Shown one piece after another: positions 27,553 to 38,888 of a stretch of DNA of 64,000 nt. The position numbers were made by a program, and so were the translations under genes. This DNA comes from Streptomyces spongiicola. Lineage in GTDB: Bacteria > Actinomycetota > Actinomycetes > Streptomycetales > Streptomycetaceae. The DNA lies in NCBI RefSeq assembly GCF_003122365.1, contig NZ_CP029254.1:5830001-5894000 (forward strand), written 5' to 3'. Each line of letters begins with the position of its first letter. Within the stretch, counting starts at the first letter, position 1. The notes beneath the pieces were generated by a model, which had not been told where the DNA came from, searched no databases, and saw only the letters and a list, made by a program, of their open reading frames with translations.

Positions 27553-28059
27553 GTGTTAGGCACGAAGACCGATGTCATGTTCATACGCTGGCCGGCCCAG
27601 ACGGACCTGCGGAACCGGTGCCGGAGGAACGGCGTACCACGCCTCCTCGTGGTCGAGGGCGGCGCCCGTCCGCCGGTGTGCAACGACCCCTTCGAGGACT
27701 GGGTCCGCGCACCCATCTCCCGGCAGGACCTGGAGGCGCGGGTCAGGGCGCTCCAGAACAGGCTCGACGACCAGCAGGTCCCGACCCTCGACTCGGCCGG
27801 CACGCTCTGCTTCGGCCCGCACTCGATCACCATCTCCAACGTCCAGACCGACCTGATGGAGCTGCTCATCGAGCACTTCGGGGAGGTGGTGTACCGCAAC
27901 GAACTCACACAGCGGCTGGCGGAGCGCGTGCAGCGGCCGACGAGGAACTCGCTCGACCTCCACATCATGCGGCTCCGCCGCCGCCTGTCCCCGATCAACC
28001 TGGCCATCCGCACGGCCTGGGGCCGCGGTTACCTGCTGGAGACCGAGGACGGCCCCTGA
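27553..28059 (+). CDS. Winged-helix (OmpR/PhoB C-terminal type) cluster regulator
   Basis: 168 residues from a GTG placed 7 nt after GGGGAGG; an internal ATG at 27577 is the alternative. The C-terminal ~95 residues (from TLDSAGTLCFGPHSITISNVQTDLMELL to AIRTAWGRGYLLE) form a Trans_Reg_C DNA-binding domain with the recognition-helix segment TRNSLDLHIMRLRRRL. The N-terminal ~70 residues are too short for a phospho-receiver and lack its Asp, so this is an orphan, probably non-phosphorylated regulator. Position after the NRPS operon and before the oppositely oriented dioxygenase suggests pathway control. Target sites are unknown. Confidence 0.85.
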   Translation: MLGTKTDVMFIRWPAQTDLRNRCRRNGVPRLLVVEGGARPPVCNDPFEDWVRAPISRQDLEARVRALQNRLDDQQVPTLDSAGTLCFGPHSITISNVQTDLMELLIEHFGEVVYRNELTQRLAERVQRPTRNSLDLHIMRLRRRLSPINLAIRTAWGRGYLLETEDGP

Positions 28060-28062
28060 GGC

Positions 28063-28092
28063 CCGTCCGGCGGTCCGGACAGCCCCGGACGG
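28063..28092. terminator. Hairpin between convergent regulator and dioxygenase genes
   Basis: Arms CCGTCCGG (28063-28070) and CCGGACGG (28085-28092) with a 14-nt loop lie in the 56-bp gap between two converging genes, which suits a bidirectional terminator. Confidence 0.45.
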
Positions 28093-28115
28093 CCCCCGGC
28101 CGGCGTCAGCCGGCG

Positions 28116-28847
28116 TCAGCCGGCGGCCGAGTGCTGCGAGTGGTGCGAGTGCTGCGAGTGGTGCACCCTCCCCCGCAGCCGGCGCAGCTCGGGAAAGGGC
28201 CTGGTGACGCGGCGGGCGAGGAAGTCGACGCCGCTCGACCCGCCGGTTCCGCCCAGTTCTCCGACCATCCCGGACACCAGCGCGAGATGGGCCACCTTCC
28301 AGTGCCAGTAGCCGTTCCCCAGGTCCACCAGGGCCTCCGCGATGCGGTGCAGCACCCCGCACTCCGCACCGCGCCGGCACACCTCCGGTACCGACTGCCC
28401 GTGGTATCCGGCGGCCCCCGCGAACGCCTCGTACAGGGAGCCCTGGTGGTGCTCGTTGCCCAGCAGCGCCGTCAGCCGCCGGAACTGCGCCGACTGCGCC
28501 CCGCTCGCCGTGCCCAGACGGGGCCGGAACTCGGCGAAGTGGCGCAACGGGAGCTTCTCCAGCACCACCACGTGCTGCTGAAGCAGCCGGGTCAACTCGA
28601 CCGCCCGCAGCAGGAATTCGAGTCCCACCTCCAGTTCGTGCGCGTCACACGGCGGTACGAGCTTCTCGGCGGTGGCGTCCAGATCCGCCCCGACCTGCTT
28701 CAGCCACAGCTCGCAGGACTGGTGGGCGATGATGAAGAACTGCTCGGCCAGCACGACCGCGCGGCCGGCCGAGTGCGGGGACCGCGGCTCCTGTAGCGAG
28801 AGCAGAGGCTCCGTCCGGAGGTAGTCCGCGTACGTCAGAGCGCTCAA
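28116..28847 (-). CDS. Tryptophan 2,3-dioxygenase (Ecm11-like)
   Basis: 243 residues from a TTG at 28847, chosen because GAGGAGG lies 7 nt upstream and the protein then begins LSALTYADYL like family members. Typical motifs are EQFFIIAHQSCELWLKQ, NEHHQGSLYEAF, the haem-His region HWKVAHLALVSGMVG and GGTGGSSGVDFL. The enzyme opens the indole ring of Trp or, in this pathway, of beta-hydroxytryptophan to an N-formylkynurenine. The C-terminus ends in an odd His/Ser/Gln run (VHHSQHSHHSQHS) from a short DNA repeat. It is divergent from the P450 gene, with 188 bp between starts. The kynurenine formamidase expected next in the pathway is not visible in the window. Confidence 0.92.
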   Translation of the reverse strand: MSALTYADYLRTEPLLSLQEPRSPHSAGRAVVLAEQFFIIAHQSCELWLKQVGADLDATAEKLVPPCDAHELEVGLEFLLRAVELTRLLQQHVVVLEKLPLRHFAEFRPRLGTASGAQSAQFRRLTALLGNEHHQGSLYEAFAGAAGYHGQSVPEVCRRGAECGVLHRIAEALVDLGNGYWHWKVAHLALVSGMVGELGGTGGSSGVDFLARRVTRPFPELRRLRGRVHHSQHSHHSQHSAAG

Positions 28848-29035
28848 GGCGCCGCCTCCTCGTCGTGGGTGACCGGCCGGCCGCCGCCGGGCGACCCGGC
28901 GGCCTCGGCGACACGCGCTCCGGAGCATGGCACGGGAGGCGATCCGCCCGTCGCCAATCTTTCGGCTCTCATTCACCGGGAAAGACCTGGGCAAGAAAGC
29001 CCCGCTGCCGCCCCCGAGGCCGCCACCATTTCGGT
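28848..29035 (+). promoter_or_regulatory. Divergent dioxygenase/P450 promoter region
   Basis: A 188-bp spacer between divergent starts. It contains GCCAATCTTTC at 28953-28963, similar to the GCCAACATCTTT element before the NRPS operon. No clear -35/-10 pair can be assigned by eye. Confidence 0.35.
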
Positions 29036-30223
29036 ATGACCACCCGGCCCGAGCTGGATCTGACCGACGGCGGCACGTTCGTGCGGCACGACGCCCGCGA
29101 GTTCTGGCGCGAGGTGCGCGCGTCCCGGCCCGTGTACCGGCACGACGGGGACCCCGGTTTCTGGGTGGTCGCCCGCCACGCCGACGTGCTCTCCTGCTAC
29201 GCCGACGTGCGCTCCCTGAGTTCCGCCCGCGGGACCGTGCTGGACGTGCTGCTCGGCGGCGGTGACTCGGCCGGCGGGAAGATGCTCGCCGTCACCGACC
29301 GGCCCCGCCACCGCGAGCTGCGCAACCTGATGCTGCGCGCCTTCTCGCCGCGGGTACTCCGCGCGGTCGAGCAGAGCCTGCGGGTACGGGCCTCCCGGCT
29401 CATCGGGAACGTCACCCGGCAGGGCGAGTTCGACTTCGCGGCGGAGGTGGCCGAGCACATTCCGATGAACACGATCTGCGACCTGCTCTCCGTTCCGGAG
29501 GCGGACCGCGAGAAGCTGCTGCGCTGGAACAAGTCGGCGCTCTCCTCGGACGACGCCGAGGCCCGTCCGCTGGACGCGCTGGAGGCCCGGAACGAGATCG
29601 TCGGCTACTTCATGGACCTCGCCCGCCACCGGCGCGAGGACCCGGGCGGCGACGTCGTCAGCATGATCGCGACGGCCCGGGCCGGCGACCGCCCGCTGAC
29701 CCTCGAGGAGGTCGCGCTCAACTGCTACAGCCTGGTGCTCGGCGGGGACGAGTCCTCCCGGGTGTCCGCGGTCTGCGCGGTGAAGACCCTGGCCGAGCAC
29801 CCCGCCGAGTGGCGTGCGCTGCGCGACGGCTCGGCGGGGATCGACACGGCCGTCGAGGAGGTGCTGCGCTGGGCCACCCCCGCCATGCACTTCGCGCGCA
29901 CCGCCACCCGCGATCTGGAGATCCGCGGCAGCCGGGTGCGCGCGGGCGACATCGTGACCCTGTGGAACACCTCCGCCAACGACGACGAGGAGGTGTTCGC
30001 CGAGCCCCGCCGCTTCGACCCGGCCCGGTCGCCCAACAGGCACGTGTCGTTCGGCCACGGACCGCATTTCTGCGTCGGCGCGTTCCTCGGCCGTGCGGAG
30101 CTGCGCGCACTGCTGGCGGCGCTCACCGAGACGGTCCGCGAGATCGAGGTGTGCGGGACGCCGGCACCGATCTACTCGAACTTCCTCAACGGCTACGGCA
30201 GCCTGCCCGTCGCCTTCCGCTGA
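29036..30223 (+). CDS. Cytochrome P450, tryptophan beta-hydroxylase type (Ecm12-like)
   Basis: 395 residues. The haem-binding loop FGHGPHFCVGAFLGRAEL carries the Cys ligand, EEVLRW the K-helix, and YSLVLGGDESSRVS the I-helix oxygen-activation region; GGDESS replaces the usual AGxxT, as in P450s acting on carrier-bound amino acids. In quinoxaline and quinaldate pathways this P450 hydroxylates the beta carbon of Trp while it is tethered to the A-T protein encoded next door. The start ATG at 29036 fits the family; upstream in-frame residues are non-coding. The 3' end overlaps the convergent A-T gene by 31 bp. Confidence 0.92.
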   Translation: MTTRPELDLTDGGTFVRHDAREFWREVRASRPVYRHDGDPGFWVVARHADVLSCYADVRSLSSARGTVLDVLLGGGDSAGGKMLAVTDRPRHRELRNLMLRAFSPRVLRAVEQSLRVRASRLIGNVTRQGEFDFAAEVAEHIPMNTICDLLSVPEADREKLLRWNKSALSSDDAEARPLDALEARNEIVGYFMDLARHRREDPGGDVVSMIATARAGDRPLTLEEVALNCYSLVLGGDESSRVSAVCAVKTLAEHPAEWRALRDGSAGIDTAVEEVLRWATPAMHFARTATRDLEIRGSRVRAGDIVTLWNTSANDDEEVFAEPRRFDPARSPNRHVSFGHGPHFCVGAFLGRAELRALLAALTETVREIEVCGTPAPIYSNFLNGYGSLPVAFR

Positions 30224-32004
30224 CGGCCGCCTTCCGCTGACGGCGGCGTGCCGCGCAGGCGGCTCTCGACGGACGCGGCCAGCTCGCCGATCGTCGCAGC
30301 CTCCAGCACGGCCCTGATCGGCAGCTGGACCTCGAACCGCTCGCGGATGCGGACGGCCAGCCGGGTCGCCTGCACGGAGTGCCCGCCGAGCCGGAAGAAG
30401 CTGTCGGTGACCCTCGCCTCCGGGACCCCGAGGACGTCCTCCACGATCGCGCAGACGACGGCCGCGCAACCGCCGGCCTCGCCGGAGCCGAAGTCCCCTA
30501 CGCCGTCCGCCCGGACGGCCGCCGCGGCAGGCTCCGGCAGGGCCTCCCGGTCGATCTTCCCGTTGGCCAGCGTCGGGAACCGGTCCAGCACCGTGATGCG
30601 GGCGGGCACCATGTGCGCGGGCAGCAAGCCCCGGAGATGGGCGCGCAGTTCGCCCGGCTCGACCGGCGCCGTGGTGGTGACGTAGCCGACCACATGCGCG
30701 TCGGCCAGTTCACCCCGCACCACGGCGACGGCCACCTCGACCGCCGGATGGGCGGCGAGCCGGGTCTCGATCTCACCCAGCTCGACGCGGAAGCCGCGCA
30801 GTTTGACCTGGCCGTCCGCGCGGCCGGTGAAGAACAGCTCGCCGTCCGGCTCCCTGCGGCCCCGGTCGCCCGTGCGGTACATCCGGCTGCCGGGCGGCCC
30901 GAACGGGTCGGCCACGAACTTCGCCGCGGTCGCCGGGAACCGGTTCAGGTAGCCGCGCGCCAGCCCGCTGCCCGCGATGTACAGCTCGCCCTCCGTGCCG
31001 GGCGGCACCGGGCGCAGCCGCTCGTCCAGCACATGCACCTCGTTGCCGATCCACGGTGTGCCGATGCCCGTGTCGCCGGCGTCGCGCACGGGTCCGCCGA
31101 TCGTCGCGCCGACGGTCACCTCGGTCGGGCCGTAGCCGTTGAACATCCGCCGTCGCGGCGACCACTTGCGCACCAGCGTCGGCGTGCAGCTGTCCCCCGT
31201 GGACATGACGGTGCCGCCGGCCAGGACGTCCTCGGCGTCGGTCTCGCTGAGCGCCGCGGGGGGCAGCACGGCGTGCGTGATGCCGTACTTGAGCAGGGTG
31301 TTCCACAGCGGCCGGCCCGGCAGCAGGTCCTCGGCGGGCACCATCACCAGTGCCGCCCCGGACAGCAGCGCCAGGGTCACGTCCCAGAAGGCGGCGTCGA
31401 AACTGATCGACGCCCACTGGAGCACCCGGTCCCCCGGGCCCGCCCGCAGTACGGCGGCCTGGGTGGCCGCCATGTCCCGCACACCGCCGTGCGGCACGGC
31501 GACGCCCTTGGGCGTTCCGGTCGACCCCGAGGTGTGGATGACGTACATCAGATGCTCGGGCCGCAGTTCGGCGCGGCGTTCGTGCCGGGCGACGTCATGC
31601 CCCGGCAGCGCCGCGCACTCGGCACGCAACGCCGGTTCGTCGAGCACGAGTTCCGGCAGTCCCGCGCCGAGGGACGCCACCTGGGACGACCGCAGCAGCA
31701 GCACCGGCCGCGCGTCGGAGAGCATGAACGCCAGGCGTTCCGCCGGGTAGCCCGGGTCGAGCGGGAGGTAGGCGCCGCCGGCCTTGAGCACCGCCATGAT
31801 CGCCACGATCAGGTCGTTGCACTTCGGCATCGCGATCGCGACGAGCGCGTCGGGACCGACACCGTGCGCGATCAGCCTGCGGGCCAGCCGGTTGACCCGG
31901 ATGTTCAGCTCCGTGTACCCGAGGGTGCTCTCGGCGTCGACGAGGGCGGTCTCCCCGCCCCGCCGGGCGACGGTGGACTCGAACAGTTCCGGAACCGTGT
32001 TCAA
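30193..32004 (-). CDS. NRPS A-T didomain protein, probably Trp loading (Ecm13-like)
   Basis: 603 residues from a TTG at 32004, supported by GAAGGAGC upstream. A domain: MYVIHTSGSTGTPKG (A3), FNGYGPTEVT (A5), YRTGDRGRR (A7), GRADGQVKLRGFRVELGEIE (A8) and FPTLANGKIDREAL (A10). The carrier domain has FRLGGHSVQATRL with the phosphopantetheine Ser near residue 543. There is no C or TE domain. Specificity code read by hand: DAWVMTGVGK. In echinomycin and thiocoraline clusters the matching protein activates L-Trp and presents it to the P450; the type II thioesterase then frees the product. Trp is inferred from context, since I cannot look up the code. Confidence 0.9.
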   Translation of the reverse strand: MNTVPELFESTVARRGGETALVDAESTLGYTELNIRVNRLARRLIAHGVGPDALVAIAMPKCNDLIVAIMAVLKAGGAYLPLDPGYPAERLAFMLSDARPVLLLRSSQVASLGAGLPELVLDEPALRAECAALPGHDVARHERRAELRPEHLMYVIHTSGSTGTPKGVAVPHGGVRDMAATQAAVLRAGPGDRVLQWASISFDAAFWDVTLALLSGAALVMVPAEDLLPGRPLWNTLLKYGITHAVLPPAALSETDAEDVLAGGTVMSTGDSCTPTLVRKWSPRRRMFNGYGPTEVTVGATIGGPVRDAGDTGIGTPWIGNEVHVLDERLRPVPPGTEGELYIAGSGLARGYLNRFPATAAKFVADPFGPPGSRMYRTGDRGRREPDGELFFTGRADGQVKLRGFRVELGEIETRLAAHPAVEVAVAVVRGELADAHVVGYVTTTAPVEPGELRAHLRGLLPAHMVPARITVLDRFPTLANGKIDREALPEPAAAAVRADGVGDFGSGEAGGCAAVVCAIVEDVLGVPEARVTDSFFRLGGHSVQATRLAVRIRERFEVQLPIRAVLEAATIGELAASVESRLRGTPPSAEGGRQRKATGRLP

Positions 32005-32277
32005 GCGCAGTCAGCTCCTTCGGGAGAGTCCCTCGTCGACGGCGAATCTAACCTCCGCCGCCCGGTGCGCCCGGTGATTCCTTCCCGTCTCTGTCAGTCA
32101 GCCCGACCCGGGCCGCCTCCCCCGGCACTGGCGGCCACCCGGGCACCGTCCAGGGCCCGTGCGGCGGCCGCGCCGTCGCTGACGTGCGGCACCGCGTCGG
32201 CCGTGTCCAGGGTGGCCCGGTCGAGCGGGAAGCAGCCCTGCTGCGGGGGGAGCGCGGAGCCGCCGTGCCGCGGGGTC
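32005..32277. other. Gap between A-T gene and MerR gene
   Basis: A 273-bp gap between two minus-strand genes. It contains the ribosome-binding site of the A-T gene at its left end. The minus-strand frame reads PPQQGCFPLDRATLDTADAV with good codon bias but has no usable start, so it may be a remnant or chance. Nothing else is recognised. Confidence 0.4.
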
Positions 32278-33054
32278 TCAGACCACCGCCGGGGACCCCG
32301 GCACGGGTGCCGGTCCGGGGGCGGTCCGCCGTCCGGCCGGTGCGGCGTCCAGCAGGGCCACGTACCCGGCGAGCCGGGCGGCGGCGTCGAGCATCGCCAC
32401 ACCGCGGGCGGTGAGCCGCCGGCGCCAGTCGTCGAGGGCGGCGGACAGCGCCTCGGTGCCGCCGGCCGTGCGGATCTGCCGGACCACCGTGCGGATGTGC
32501 TCCAGCGGGTAGCCCCCGCGCCGGAGGAGATGGGCCAGCTCGGCGTCGCGTACGTCGGCGGTGCCGAACGAGCGGTGCCCGGTGACCGGCTCCCGGACCG
32601 GGGTGAGGATGCCCACCGCCTCCCAGTTGCGCAGCGTCGCCGCGGTGACCCCCAGCCGGCGGGCGAGTTCGCCGATGCTGAGCGGGGCCCGGTCGGCGGG
32701 CGGGTGCTCGGTGACGCCGGGGCCGGAGGTGAGGTGCTCGACCGCCCGCCCCACCGCGTCCAGGGTGCTCCGGTCGCGCAGCAGCTGGGCGTGGCCGCGG
32801 TCGACGGCCGTCAGCGCGGCGTCGAGGTCGCCCGCGTTGAGCGACCGCATGATCTCCCCGCCCACGGCGTAGCCGTACGCCTGGACGAGCGCCAGATAGG
32901 ACCGCAGGGCCGCCGCGTGCGTCCGGGTGTAGGTCCGGTAGCCGGACGGGGTGCGCTCGGCGCGGGGGAGGAAGCCGTCTCGCTCGTAGTTGCGGACCGC
33001 CTGGGTGGAGATGCCGTGCTCACGGGCCAGGTCGAATGGGCGCAGGTACTTCAC
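32278..33054 (-). CDS. TioE-type MerR family regulator with two helix-turn-helix domains
   Basis: 258 residues from a GTG at 33054 (VKYLRPFDLAREHG), the usual start in this family; an ATG at 33078 would add eight residues. The first MerR helix-turn-helix is LAREHGISTQAVRNYERDGFLP. A second complete MerR-like domain follows at SIGELARRLGVTAATLRNWEAVGILTP, with a helical segment between them. This two-HTH layout is typical of TioE-like regulators next to resistance genes in quinoline and quinoxaline clusters. It is divergent from the UvrA-like gene with an inverted repeat between, so it probably senses the drug and controls resistance and its own expression. Confidence 0.88.
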   Translation of the reverse strand: MKYLRPFDLAREHGISTQAVRNYERDGFLPRAERTPSGYRTYTRTHAAALRSYLALVQAYGYAVGGEIMRSLNAGDLDAALTAVDRGHAQLLRDRSTLDAVGRAVEHLTSGPGVTEHPPADRAPLSIGELARRLGVTAATLRNWEAVGILTPVREPVTGHRSFGTADVRDAELAHLLRRGGYPLEHIRTVVRQIRTAGGTEALSAALDDWRRRLTARGVAMLDAAARLAGYVALLDAAPAGRRTAPGPAPVPGSPAVV

Positions 33055-33108
33055 GGTTTGAGACTTTATCCCAAGCATTCCTGGCTTGTTTGCGCAGAAG
33101 TCTCAACC
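33055..33108. promoter_or_regulatory. Inverted-repeat operator between MerR regulator and UvrA-like resistance gene
   Basis: Arms GGTTTGAGACTT (33055-33066) and AAGTCTCAACC (33098-33108) pair except for one extra T and are 31 bp apart. They sit in the 81-bp gap between the two divergent starts, one arm directly next to the MerR GTG. A TATACG sequence follows at 33120-33125. Likely binding site of the MerR protein; no experiment supports this here. Confidence 0.55.
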
Positions 33109-33135
33109 GACTTTGCAGGTATACGCTTGAGTGTC

Positions 33136-35592
<2,457 letters not shown>

Positions 35593-35986
35593 CCGGCGCG
35601 GCCGTACGCCCGCCGCCGTGCCACCGCCCCGTCCCGCCTCGCCGCGGCCCCGCCCTGCCCCGCCCCGGCGACCGGGGGCGGGAGCCGGGGCGCCGGCTAC
35701 GGGAGGCGAGGGTCCGCCGGACGGGACTCCGCCCGCCCCGGCCGGGCACGCCGCCCGCACCCGCGCCGCCACCACCACACGACACCACACCACCCCGCCC
35801 CGGCGGCAGTCCGGCCCACCTCTGTCACCCGCACCGCACCGCACCGGACCGCGGACGCGGCCACGATTCCGGCCGGCGGCCTCCGCCCGCCGACAGCGCA
35901 TCCGGCGCCCCGCCCACCGCGCCTCCGGCAGACCGCCGCAGCGGTGGGCGGCCCCCTCGCGCCGCCCGACGGAAGGGACCGTACCG
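35593..35986. other. Gap between resistance ATPase and disulfide oxidoreductase genes
   Basis: A 394-bp GC-rich non-coding gap, with runs such as CACACGACACCACACCACC. GGAAGG at 35971-35976 is the ribosome-binding site of the next gene. No promoter, repeat array or small gene could be supported. Confidence 0.5.
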
Positions 35987-36925
35987 ATGCCCACGCACAC
36001 CGACCACACGACCGTCGTCGTGGGAGCCGGCCCCGCCGGACTCACCGCGGCGCTCGGGCTGGCCAGATACCGCCACCCGGTGACCGTCGTGGACGGCCCC
36101 CGGCCGGCGAGGAACAGCGCGTCCACCGGTGTCCACGGCCATGTCGGGATGGACGGCGCCACCCCCGCCGAGTTCCGGGCGCGCGCCTGGCGCGAACTCT
36201 CCCGCTACCCGGCCGTCGAACGCCTGGAAGGCGAGGCCGCCGGCGTGTGCCCCACCGGGGCCGGCGGCTTCCGAGTCGTCCTCGAGGACGGCGCGGCCGT
36301 CGAGGCCCGGACCGTTCTGCTCGCGACCGGTGTCGTGGACGTCCACCCCGCGGACGTGGACGGCTTCGCGGCGTGCTGGGGCCGCACCGTGATCCACTGC
36401 CCGTTCTGCCTCGGCGAGGAGAACGCCGGCCGGCGCTGGGCGACGGTCGCCGGAAACGCGGAACTCGCGGGACTGTCCGCCGTGGCCTTCCGCGCCTGGA
36501 GCCAGGACACGATCGCCATCTGCCCGCCGTCCATGCCCGGCCTGGAGACCGCCCGCGCGGCCGCGCGAAGCAGCGGAGGGGACGTCGTCACGGGAACGGT
36601 CCGCCGCCTGCACCACCGGGAAGGTGCCCTGTACGCAGTCGAGTTGGACGACGGCCGGCTGCTGGATCGGGAGACCCTGGTGTGGACGCCGCGGCAGCGG
36701 CAGCAACCCGTCGTGCAGCGGGCGGTCGACGAACTGAAGCTGACGGTCGACGACGCCGGCTTCGTCGGCGTCGACCCGGTCCAGTGCACCAGCGTGCCGG
36801 GCCTGTACGCGGCCGGCGACCTCACCAGCCGGTGGAAGCAGTCGGTCACCGCGGCGGCCGCGGCGGGCGCGGCGGCCGCCGACGCCATCCACATGGCGGC
36901 GCTGCTCGGCGCCGCGCGCCACTGA
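35987..36925 (+). CDS. ecm17: Thioredoxin-reductase-like disulfide-forming oxidoreductase (Ecm17-like)
   Basis: 312 residues. FAD motif TTVVVGAGPAGLTAALGLARY at residues ~8-28, redox-active Cys pair HCPFC near residue 140, NAD-side region with poor nucleotide motif, and FAD-closing CTSVPGLYAAGDLTSRWKQSV near the C-terminus. The CPFC/CPYC pair is shared with GliT, HlmI and Ecm17/TrsP, which oxidise two Cys thiols of a finished peptide to a disulfide instead of reducing thioredoxin. Here it should make the cross-bridge between the two N-Me-Cys residues of the cyclic octadepsipeptide. It is followed after 67 bp by the exporter genes. Confidence 0.92.
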   Translation: MPTHTDHTTVVVGAGPAGLTAALGLARYRHPVTVVDGPRPARNSASTGVHGHVGMDGATPAEFRARAWRELSRYPAVERLEGEAAGVCPTGAGGFRVVLEDGAAVEARTVLLATGVVDVHPADVDGFAACWGRTVIHCPFCLGEENAGRRWATVAGNAELAGLSAVAFRAWSQDTIAICPPSMPGLETARAAARSSGGDVVTGTVRRLHHREGALYAVELDDGRLLDRETLVWTPRQRQQPVVQRAVDELKLTVDDAGFVGVDPVQCTSVPGLYAAGDLTSRWKQSVTAAAAAGAAAADAIHMAALLGAARH

Positions 36926-36992
36926 ACCGGTCGCCGCCCCTCCCACCAGTCGTCCCAGGGCCGCGTCGGATCCGGGAAGGAAGACACCTCAG

Positions 36993-37976
36993 ATGCCAGC
37001 AGCGATCACAACGGCCGGGCTGTGCAAGCGCTTCGGCTCGCTCACCGCGCTCGACCACCTCGACCTCACGGTGCCCGAGGGCACGGTGCACGGCGTGCTC
37101 GGCCCCAACGGGTCCGGCAAGACCACCACCGTCCGGATCCTGGCCACCCTCATCAGGCCCGACGCGGGAACGGCCGAGGTGTTCGGCGTGGACGTGCGCA
37201 GCGACCCCCGGCGGGTCCGGTCGGTCATCGGGCTCACCGGCCAGTACGCCGCCGTCGACGAACTGCTCACCGGCCGCGAGAACCTGCACATGATCGGCAG
37301 GTTGTTCCGGCTGTCGAGACCCGGCAGCCGGGCACGCGCGGCCGAACTGCTCGAACGCTTCGGCCTGGAGGACGCGGCCGACCGGCAGCCCAGGACGTAC
37401 TCCGGCGGTATGCGGCGCCGGCTCGACATCGCCGCCAGCCTCATGGCACGGCCCAGGCTCGTCTTCCTCGACGAACCGACCACCGGCCTCGATCCGCGCA
37501 GCCGCATGGAGGTGTGGCGGCTCGTGCGCGAACTGGTCGCCGACGGTACGACCGTACTGCTCACCACCCAGTACCTGGAGGAGGCGGACCAGCTCGCCGA
37601 CTCCCTCTCCGTGATCGACCACGGCAGGGTCATCGTCAGCGGCACCCCGGACGAACTCAAGGCCCAGGTGGGCCAGGACCGGGTCGGGATCACCCTCCTC
37701 GAAGCCGGCGCGATGGAGCGGACGGTGCGGCTCCTGCGGGAGCGGCTGGGCACCGAACCGGTCGCCGACCCGGACAGGATGATCGTCCACGCGCCGCTGT
37801 CCGACGGCGGCACCCTGCCCGACCTGCTCCACCTGCTCAGGGAGTCCGGGATCGCGATCGGCGACGTGGCGCTCCGCCGGCCCACCCTCGACGACGTCTT
37901 CCTCGCCGTGACCGGCCGGTCCCCCGAGCAGCGCCCCGACCAGCGGAACACCGGGAAGGAAACCGAGCGGCCATGA
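36993..37976 (+). CDS. DrrA-type ABC exporter ATP-binding protein
   Basis: 327 residues. Walker A GPNGSGKTTT, Q-loop GLTGQYAAVDELLTGRENL, signature YSGGMRRRLD, Walker B LVFLDEPTTGLDPRSR and a long C-terminal tail with RRPTLDDVFLAVTGR, all typical of daunorubicin-resistance DrrA ATPases. With the permease encoded next, overlapping by ATGA, it should pump the finished antibiotic out of the cell. Good ribosome site GGAAGGAAG. I do not recall this pair from the core echinomycin list, so it may be an addition specific to this strain or lineage. Confidence 0.93.
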   Translation: MPAAITTAGLCKRFGSLTALDHLDLTVPEGTVHGVLGPNGSGKTTTVRILATLIRPDAGTAEVFGVDVRSDPRRVRSVIGLTGQYAAVDELLTGRENLHMIGRLFRLSRPGSRARAAELLERFGLEDAADRQPRTYSGGMRRRLDIAASLMARPRLVFLDEPTTGLDPRSRMEVWRLVRELVADGTTVLLTTQYLEEADQLADSLSVIDHGRVIVSGTPDELKAQVGQDRVGITLLEAGAMERTVRLLRERLGTEPVADPDRMIVHAPLSDGGTLPDLLHLLRESGIAIGDVALRRPTLDDVFLAVTGRSPEQRPDQRNTGKETERP

Positions 37977-38791
37977 CCTCCGTCACCCTGACCCGGGAGA
38001 GCGGCACGTCGAGCACGCAGGCGCGCAGCGCCCTCGCCTGGTGGCTCTCCGACGTGCGGGAGATGACCGTACGCAACGTACGGCACGTACTGCGCAGCCC
38101 CGAGCTGGTGATGTTCTCGCTCGTCCAGCCGGTGATGTTCATCCTGCTGTTCACCTATGTCTTCGGCGGCGCCATCGACGTCGGCGGCGAGCGCTACGTC
38201 CAGTTCCTGCTGCCCGGCATCCTCGTCCAGATGGCGCTCTACGGCTCGGCCGCCGGCACCACCATCGGCGTCGCCGCGGAGATGCGGGAGGGCCTCATGG
38301 ACCGCTTCCGCTCGATGCCGATGAGCCGCAGCGCCGTGCTCGTCGGACGCACCCTGTCGGAGATCTTCCGCAACGTCGGCGTCGCCGGGGTGACCGTCGG
38401 CATCGGGGTGCTGGTCGGCTTCCGGTTCCGGGGCGGCCTGCTGCCCGCGCTGGCCGGACTGCTGCTGTTGCTGCTCTTCGGCTACGCGGTGTCCTGGTTC
38501 GCCGTCTACCTCGGGCTGTCGGTCGGCAACGCGGAGGCGGCCCAGGCGGTCGGCGGTGTCTGGATCTTCCCCTTCACGCTGATCTCCTCGGCGTTCGTGC
38601 CGACCAGCACGATGCCGGGCTGGCTGGAGGCGTACGCCGCGAACAGCCCCATGACCGCGGCCGTGAACGCGCTGCGCGCACTGCTCTCCGGCGGCCCGGC
38701 GACGAGCTACGTACTCCAGACCGTCGCCTGGTCGATCGGGCTGATCGTGGTGTTCGCCCCGCTCGCGGTCCGCAAGTACGGCTCGCGATGA
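37973..38791 (+). CDS. DrrB-type ABC exporter permease
   Basis: 272 residues, about six membrane spans of the ABC-2 family, for example LVQPVMFILLFTYVFGG, LPALAGLLLLLLFGYAVSW and VAWSIGLIVVFAPLAV. The cytoplasmic motif EMREGLMDRFRSMPMSR is typical of DrrB-like permeases, and NSPMTAAVNALRALLSG precedes the last span. It overlaps the ATPase gene and must form a transporter with it. Likely second arm of self-resistance next to the UvrA-like protein. Confidence 0.92.
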   Translation: MTSVTLTRESGTSSTQARSALAWWLSDVREMTVRNVRHVLRSPELVMFSLVQPVMFILLFTYVFGGAIDVGGERYVQFLLPGILVQMALYGSAAGTTIGVAAEMREGLMDRFRSMPMSRSAVLVGRTLSEIFRNVGVAGVTVGIGVLVGFRFRGGLLPALAGLLLLLLFGYAVSWFAVYLGLSVGNAEAAQAVGGVWIFPFTLISSAFVPTSTMPGWLEAYAANSPMTAAVNALRALLSGGPATSYVLQTVAWSIGLIVVFAPLAVRKYGSR

Positions 38792-38888
38792 CCCGCGGGC
38801 GGTGCCGCTCCGCCCCGGCGAGGGCGGTACCGCCCGCCACGACAGAAGTCCGCAAGAGATCGCCGGCACACCGAGAGGCGGCGCAATC

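Noticed and set aside
32094..32402. Small minus-strand gene (about 100 residues) between the A-T and MerR genes
   Set aside because: Most of it overlaps the end of the MerR gene in another frame, and no start codon or ribosome site serves the remaining part.
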